From NCBI RefSeq assembly GCF_003574835.2, contig NZ_CP063196.1, positions 3,100,001-3,164,000 on the forward strand: 64,000 bases of DNA, written 5' to 3'. This DNA is from Thermobifida halotolerans. GTDB taxonomy: Bacteria; Actinomycetota; Actinomycetes; Streptosporangiales; Streptosporangiaceae. The position numbers and the translations under genes are program-made. The notes beneath the pieces were generated by a model, which saw only the letters and a program-made list of their open reading frames with translations, searched no databases and was not told where the DNA came from. Below, one piece after another: positions 60,223 through 64,000 of the stretch (the first letter of the stretch is position 1; each line of letters opens with the position of its first letter).

Positions 60223-61514
60223 CCTCCACGAACCAGCGTGCGCGCACCCGTCGGAACATGCGCGACAGCGAGGCGCGGCGGCGCGTTCTCATCGCCACCG
60301 ACACCTATCCGCCGGACGTCAACGGGGCCGGATACTTCACCTACCGCCTGGCCACCGGACTGGCGGAGCGGGGCCACGACGTGCACGTGGTGTGCGCGTC
60401 GGCGTCGGGACCGCCCCGCGTGGAGGTCCGCGACGGCGTGATGCTGCACCGGCTGCGCTCGGTCCCGGTCCTGGTCCACCCCACGATGCGCACCGCGCTC
60501 CCCCTCGGGGTGAGCGGGCACGTCGCCCGACTCGTCGACCAGCTCGCGCCGCACGTCGTGCACTCGCAGAGCCACTTCACCGTCAGCCGCGCGGCCATCC
60601 GGTGCGGTCGCCTGGCCGGTGTCCCGGTGGTGATGACCAACCACTTCATGCCGGACAACCTGTTCGCGCACGCGCACATCCCCGAGCGGCTGCACGGGGT
60701 CGTGGGGTCGCTGGCCTGGCAGGACATGATCAGGGTGGCGGAGACGGCCGACTACGTCACCACGCCCACCCAGCGCGCCGCCGAACTGCTGGCCGGCAAG
60801 GGATTCCGGCGCCCGGTCGAGGCGGTGTCGTGCGGCATCGACCTGGAGCGGTTCCGGCCGCGCCCGCACGAGCGCGCCGCGGCGCGCGTCCGCCTCGGGC
60901 TGCCCGACCGCGAGACCATGGTCTTCGTCGGCCGTCTGGACGAGGAGAAGCGCATCGACGAGCTGGTCCGGTCGCTGCCCGAACTGCTGCGCCGCCGCGA
61001 CGTCCAGCTTGCGCTGGCGGGGACCGGGCAGCGCAGGGCGGAGCTGGAGCAGCTGGCCCGGTCGCTCGGGGTGGCCGAGCGGGTCCACTTCCTCGGTTTC
61101 GTGCCCGACGAGGACCTGCCGCTGGTCTACGTCGCCGCGGACCTGTTCGCGATCGGGAGCGTGGCCGAGCTGCAGAGCATCGCCACGCTGGAGGCCATGT
61201 CCACCGGGCTTCCCGTGGTGGCGGCCGACGCGCTGGCCCTGCCGCACCTGGTGCGGCCGGAGCGCAACGGCTACCTGTACCCGCCGGGGGACGTGGCGGC
61301 GCTGACCCGGCACCTGCTCGCGGTTCTGGAGTCGCCCGAGCGCCGTGCCGCCATGGGCACCGCCAGCCGGGAGATCGCGCAGACCCACGACCACCGGCGC
61401 TCCCTGGACCGGTTCGAGCAGATCTACGCCGAGGTACGTCCCGCGTCCCGGCTCTCGCGGCGCCGTGTTCCGCGGGTCGCCTCCGCCTCCTGGGAGCGCA
61501 CGGCCGCGGCGTGA
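60219..61514 (+). CDS. GT4 glycosyltransferase
   Basis: A 431-residue GT-B enzyme. N-terminal domain: VLIATDTYPPDVNGAGYFTY (about 23-42), VHSQSHFTVSRAAI and VVMTNHFMPDN. C-terminal domain: VFVGRLDEEKRIDELVRSL (about 230), LALAGTGQRRAEL and the E-x7-E motif in SVAELQSIATLEAMSTGLPVV (about 325, in two pieces). It resembles phosphatidylinositol mannosyltransferases and envelope glycolipid synthases. It starts at ATG 60219, overlapping the DMT gene stop. It is followed by a 12-base inverted repeat (61561-61607). Confidence 0.9.
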   Translation: MTSTNQRARTRRNMRDSEARRRVLIATDTYPPDVNGAGYFTYRLATGLAERGHDVHVVCASASGPPRVEVRDGVMLHRLRSVPVLVHPTMRTALPLGVSGHVARLVDQLAPHVVHSQSHFTVSRAAIRCGRLAGVPVVMTNHFMPDNLFAHAHIPERLHGVVGSLAWQDMIRVAETADYVTTPTQRAAELLAGKGFRRPVEAVSCGIDLERFRPRPHERAAARVRLGLPDRETMVFVGRLDEEKRIDELVRSLPELLRRRDVQLALAGTGQRRAELEQLARSLGVAERVHFLGFVPDEDLPLVYVAADLFAIGSVAELQSIATLEAMSTGLPVVAADALALPHLVRPERNGYLYPPGDVAALTRHLLAVLESPERRAAMGTASREIAQTHDHRRSLDRFEQIYAEVRPASRLSRRRVPRVASASWERTAAA

Positions 61515-61560
61515 CGCTGCGGGAGGTTTTGCCCGCGTGTCGCACCTTTCCGCGCTCTTT

Positions 61561-61607
61561 GCCCCTTCGGCTGTTGAATGTCGAGGAGACGGGATAGCCG
61601 AAGGGGC
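61561..61607 (+). repeat. 12-base inverted repeat around the coiled-coil gene start
   Basis: GCCCCTTCGGCT (61561-61572) and AGCCGAAGGGGC (61596-61607) are perfectly complementary with a 23-base loop. The loop contains the ATG at 61578 and GAGGAG. It may terminate the glycosyltransferase message or control translation of the next gene. Confidence 0.5.
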
Positions 61608-62000
61608 GTGTGGTTCGCCAGAAAGCGTCGGATTCGGGGAGCGGACGCGCTGAACGCGCTGCTCGCCGAGGTCAACCGCGCCGAACTCCAGGTTGAGACG
61701 TGCAACCGCGCGCTCGGTGTGTGCGAGCGCGAACACACCGACCTGGAGTCGCGCGTGCGGCGGTTGGAAGCCGAGCTCGCCGAGCTGCGCGAGGCGCGCA
61801 TCGAGGCGTACTCCCGGTGGTGGGAGACCCGTGAGGCCCGCGACAGGGCGCTGCACGTCGCCCGTCGGCTGCGTCGGCGTCTCAACCGGCTCCAGCACCG
61901 ACTGGCCTGCCGGGAGCGCTCCTCCGAGGAGGGGAGCCTGCCGTCGGGTCCCGTCTCCCTCGGGAGGGGCCGCCCGCGGGAGCGGCGTCAGGAGGTCTGA
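61578..62000 (+). CDS. Basic coiled-coil protein
   Basis: A 140-residue protein, not recognised. The N-terminus is Arg-rich (SRRRDSRRGVWFARKRR). Residues about 25-115 are continuous heptad-rich helix (LNALLAEVNRAELQVETCNRAL, then VRRLEAELAELREARIEAY and ARDRALHVARRLRRRLNRL), a clear coiled coil with two cysteines early and one late. The tail is Gly/Ser/Arg-rich. The start is uncertain: ATG 61578 lies in the loop of a hairpin; GTG 61608 directly follows it. The 3' end overlaps the convergent dehydrogenase-like gene by 13 bases. Confidence 0.62.
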   Translation: MSRRRDSRRGVWFARKRRIRGADALNALLAEVNRAELQVETCNRALGVCEREHTDLESRVRRLEAELAELREARIEAYSRWWETREARDRALHVARRLRRRLNRLQHRLACRERSSEEGSLPSGPVSLGRGRPRERRQEV

Positions 62001-62947
62001 ACGGACTCCTGCAGGGGCCGGGAGAGCGGGCTGGCCACCGTGGCGACCGGGAACCCCCGGTCGCGCCAGGCGATGACGTGGCCTGCCAGCGTCGCGAGCC
62101 GGTCCTGCGCCCGGACGGCCTTCTCCGGGGAGAACAGCACCGAGGGGTGGTTGCGCAGCGCGCAGGTCTCGTCCAGGTGGCCGGTTCCGGCCAGTGGGTA
62201 TCCCGCGGAGTAGCCGGCGAGCGCTCCGGTGTCCAGCGCGGTGAGCAGCGCGTCGCGGTCGACCAGGCCGGGACTGGACAGGTTGATCAGGACCGCGCCC
62301 GGACGCATCCGGGCCAGTGCCCGCGTCCCGATGAGTCCCCGGGTGCCGACGGTCACGGGCACGTGCAGGGAGACCACGTCGGCCGTGCCGAGCAGTTGGG
62401 GCAGTTCCATCCGGGCGACCCCGCGGGGCCAGCTCCGCAGCCGCGACCCGGTACCGACGACCCGCCGGAACAGGGGCATGGCGAGATTGGCGAACCCGGT
62501 GGCCACCTGCCCCATCCCCACCAGCCCGAGAGTGAGATCGCTCACGCGGGGGGCTGGTTGGAGCCGCGCGAGGCTGTTGTTGGCGATTCTGCGCAACTGG
62601 GCCAGCGTCAGGGTGAGCGCACGGCCGGCCGCCTGGTCGACGTTCTCGCGTCGGGGCGGCCGGGAGACCCACAGTCCGCGCCGTTCGGCCTCGGCGACGT
62701 CGACCCCGGAACAGTCCTGGCGGGCGGTCATGACCAGACGCAGTGTCGGCAGCGCGTCCAGGAGTGCGGCGTCCACCCGGGCGTCGTGGACGATGAGGGC
62801 CACCGCCCCGGCGGCCTCGACCGCGATGCGTGCGGGATCGCAGGTCTGCAGCACCCGGGTCCGGAAACCGGCTTCGGTGAGCAGACGGAGCGCGGGAGCC
62901 GGATCACAGGTGCCGGTATCCGTGATGACCACGTACGGAGCAGTCAT
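61988..62947 (-). CDS. D-2-hydroxyacid dehydrogenase-like protein lacking catalytic residues
   Basis: A 319-residue homologue of the D-isomer-specific 2-hydroxyacid dehydrogenase family. The fold is recognisable: an N-terminal catalytic half (VMTARQDCSGVDVAEAERRGLWVS), the NAD-binding glycine motif LGLVGMGQVATGFA (about 140) and ADVVSLHVPVT. However, the catalytic arginine of N-x-A/S-R-G is replaced (INLSSPGLVD, about 220), the D-V-F-x-x-E-P glutamate segment is replaced by SAGYPLAGTG, and the T-P-H histidine is replaced (FSPEKA, about 278). It may bind ligand or NAD without dehydrogenase activity. GGAGG lies five bases before the ATG at 62947. Confidence 0.8.
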   Translation of the reverse strand: MTAPYVVITDTGTCDPAPALRLLTEAGFRTRVLQTCDPARIAVEAAGAVALIVHDARVDAALLDALPTLRLVMTARQDCSGVDVAEAERRGLWVSRPPRRENVDQAAGRALTLTLAQLRRIANNSLARLQPAPRVSDLTLGLVGMGQVATGFANLAMPLFRRVVGTGSRLRSWPRGVARMELPQLLGTADVVSLHVPVTVGTRGLIGTRALARMRPGAVLINLSSPGLVDRDALLTALDTGALAGYSAGYPLAGTGHLDETCALRNHPSVLFSPEKAVRAQDRLATLAGHVIAWRDRGFPVATVASPLSRPLQESVQTS

Positions 62948-63480
62948 GGCCACCTCCAGTGGACGGCACGACCAAACAGCGATAACAGTCCAAAAAAGTA
63001 CCTTTTGCCGCCCGGCGAAACCAGTGCGCCCCTCTGAAGCTCAGGACGCCTCGCGTTTGGAAGCGCTCCCATGACAGGGGATTCCGACTCTCGGAAGTGA
63101 AATTGTGATCTGCGTCACACTCCTTTACGCGATCGACATGTAACTTTTTGTTTGTTTCGACAGGTCGGTCCGCATCCCCCTTCTCCACCCCGAAAAGCCA
63201 CGGGAAGAGCACCGCCCGGCCGACCCGGTCACCAGGTTGCTTTTTCTCCGCCCGGAACGACCGGATGCCCCCGATCCCCGCGGACGCGCCGTTCGCGACG
63301 GCGGATCCGTCCGGTTCACCCACCGGAACCCGTCGATTCGGTACCCGCCTCCGAACGACACGGGCACTTTTTGCAAGCAATCCATTACCGCCTGTGAGAA
63401 TTTAGGAGCTGGCGGCGTCCCCTTTCAGCGCAGACGCCACCCACCGCTTTCTTTCGCAACAGCCAACCGAGAGGTTCACG
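62948..63480. other. 533-base regulatory region, no gene
   Basis: No gene is supported on either strand. It holds a CRP-type site at 63104-63119, an AT-rich stretch with TGTAACTTTTTG near 63137 that could be a -10 region, and then a leader of about 330 bases before the secreted protein gene at 63481. GGCGTC (63414-63419) and GACGCC (63433-63438) can form a hairpin in that leader. I could not match the leader to a known riboswitch. Confidence 0.4.
63104..63119. promoter_or_regulatory. Perfect CRP/GlxR-type palindrome
   Basis: TGTGATCTGCGTCACA contains both complete half-sites of TGTGA-N6-TCACA. It lies in the divergent region between the dehydrogenase-like gene and the secreted protein gene. 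Confidence 0.7.
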
Positions 63481-64000
63481 ATGCGCAAACCCCATAATCG
63501 GTGGACCGTGCTGGCGGGCGCGGCCGCCGTCTCTCTGGCAGCGTTCGGGTTTCCCGCCCTGGCCGCAGCCGACGGGGACGCGGCCCCGGCCTCGCAGACC
63601 GTCCACCAGAAGTCGACGTACCTGGTCGACGGATACCGGGTCGGTTACCTTCCGCCCGGCCTGAGCAACTACGGCTCCAGCACGGAGACCTCCACCGACG
63701 GCGAGGGCAACCGCACCTCGTACGTGATGTGGTCCCGGGGCGAGACGGTCCACGGGAAGGTGGGCGTGCGCCGCCGGGCCGCGGCCTTCACCCTGGACGA
63801 GGTCCGCGACCAGCACCACGGGCACCTGGACTCCCGGACGCTGCGCAGGGTCACCGTCAACGGCAGCCCCGGCTACCTCTCCAGGACCGCCGGCGAGGTG
63901 TTCTGGGTGGACCGGGAGGGCGCGGCCCTCTCCGTGTTCCTGGAGCCCAGCCGGTGGTCCCCGACCGAGCTGATGAAGATGGCCGAGGGCGTCACACCGC
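63481..64000 (+). CDS. Secreted hypothetical protein (C-terminus outside window)
   Basis: The ATG at 63481 with GAGAGG seven bases upstream opens a frame that runs off the right edge (173 codons seen). Residues 1-32 form a Sec signal peptide: basic RKPHNR, a hydrophobic core around AAAVSLAAFGFPALA, and a likely A-A-A cleavage site near 31. The mature part reads STYLVDGYRVGYLPPGL, then YVMWSRGETVHGKVGVRRR and VTVNGSPGYLSRTAGEVFWVDREGAAL, a beta-rich pattern seen in small exported actinomycete proteins. Function unknown. A CRP-type site lies 360 bases upstream. Confidence 0.82.
   Translation, partial: MRKPHNRWTVLAGAAAVSLAAFGFPALAAADGDAAPASQTVHQKSTYLVDGYRVGYLPPGLSNYGSSTETSTDGEGNRTSYVMWSRGETVHGKVGVRRRAAAFTLDEVRDQHHGHLDSRTLRRVTVNGSPGYLSRTAGEVFWVDREGAALSVFLEPSRWSPTELMKMAEGVTP

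Noticed and set aside
63125-63405. Several 80-90 codon frames on both strands before 63481
   Set aside because: Mutually overlapping, Arg/Pro-rich and without ribosome sites; typical random GC-rich frames.
63140-63480. c-di-AMP (ydaO) riboswitch upstream of the secreted protein
   Set aside because: Context is suggestive, but I could not find the conserved ydaO core sequences; a covariance search would decide.

Overview
The window is high-GC DNA from an actinomycete, most likely a Nocardiopsis/Thermobifida/Streptomonospora-like member of the Nocardiopsaceae. The basis is the strong G/C third-position bias, frequent GTG and TTG starts behind GGAGG-type ribosome sites, tightly overlapping genes (ATGA, GTGA and TGATG junctions), an actinobacterial LexA box, and gene sets typical of the phylum (DUF4178/DUF2617/DUF350/spermidine-synthase block, DUF6504, DUF6457, CobC/CobD). 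The genus is an inference. The sequence is chromosomal in character; I see no integrase, transposase, IS element, CRISPR array, rRNA or replication origin.

Layout. 1-9480: a partial Pro/Ala-rich protein, two cobalamin genes (a CobC-type aminotransferase and CobD/CbiB) separated by a GNAT acetyltransferase, a tiny membrane protein, a DUF6504 gene behind a LexA box, a transmembrane Ser/Thr kinase, a quinone oxidoreductase and an NfeD-SPFH membrane pair. 9481-10649: a region almost without genes that holds a self-contained 19-codon aromatic-peptide unit (promoter, ORF, hairpin) and tRNA-Arg(TCT) followed by two hairpins.

10650-24912 looks like an accessory catabolic cluster. Ten + strand genes plus one divergent regulator encode an NtaA/SnaA/DszA-type FMN monooxygenase, an NADPH:FMN reductase, a flavin reductase-domain protein, an AruI-like thiamine-diphosphate enzyme, a complete polyamine-type ABC importer, an AbgB-like M20 amidohydrolase, two MFS transporters (one continuous in frame with a class II aldolase) and a tandem-duplicated Lrp regulator. 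It ends abruptly against a truncated membrane-protein gene, which suggests an insertion or deletion scar. The combination fits import, amide hydrolysis and oxidative cleavage of an N- or S-containing small molecule; the substrate is unknown.

25047-47313 is a mosaic of small operons: a DesK/NarL-type two-component pair, the DUF4178-DUF2617-small membrane protein-DUF350-spermidine synthase-like operon, an acyl-CoA oxidase with a convergent Lrp gene, purine nucleoside phosphorylase, a lone PTS EIIA, a DHA2 exporter, a DUF418-like membrane protein, acetoacetyl-CoA synthetase, a MocR regulator divergent from a DUF3291-like gene over tandem operator repeats, an SGNH hydrolase, ornithine aminotransferase and a NADAR protein. 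47446-64000 holds an acyl-CoA synthetase with a CRP/GlxR-like site, a DUF368 (PopT-like) lipid carrier transporter, a TPP riboswitch controlling thiD, an AGCS symporter, DUF6457, two GT4 glycosyltransferases (one in an operon with a DMT transporter), an aminotransferase/LysR divergent pair, a second spermidine-synthase-like membrane fusion, a coiled-coil protein, a 2-hydroxyacid dehydrogenase homologue that appears to lack its catalytic residues, and the start of a secreted protein behind a perfect CRP-type palindrome.

Four intergenic gaps carry related GC-rich imperfect palindromes that look like a dispersed repeat family.
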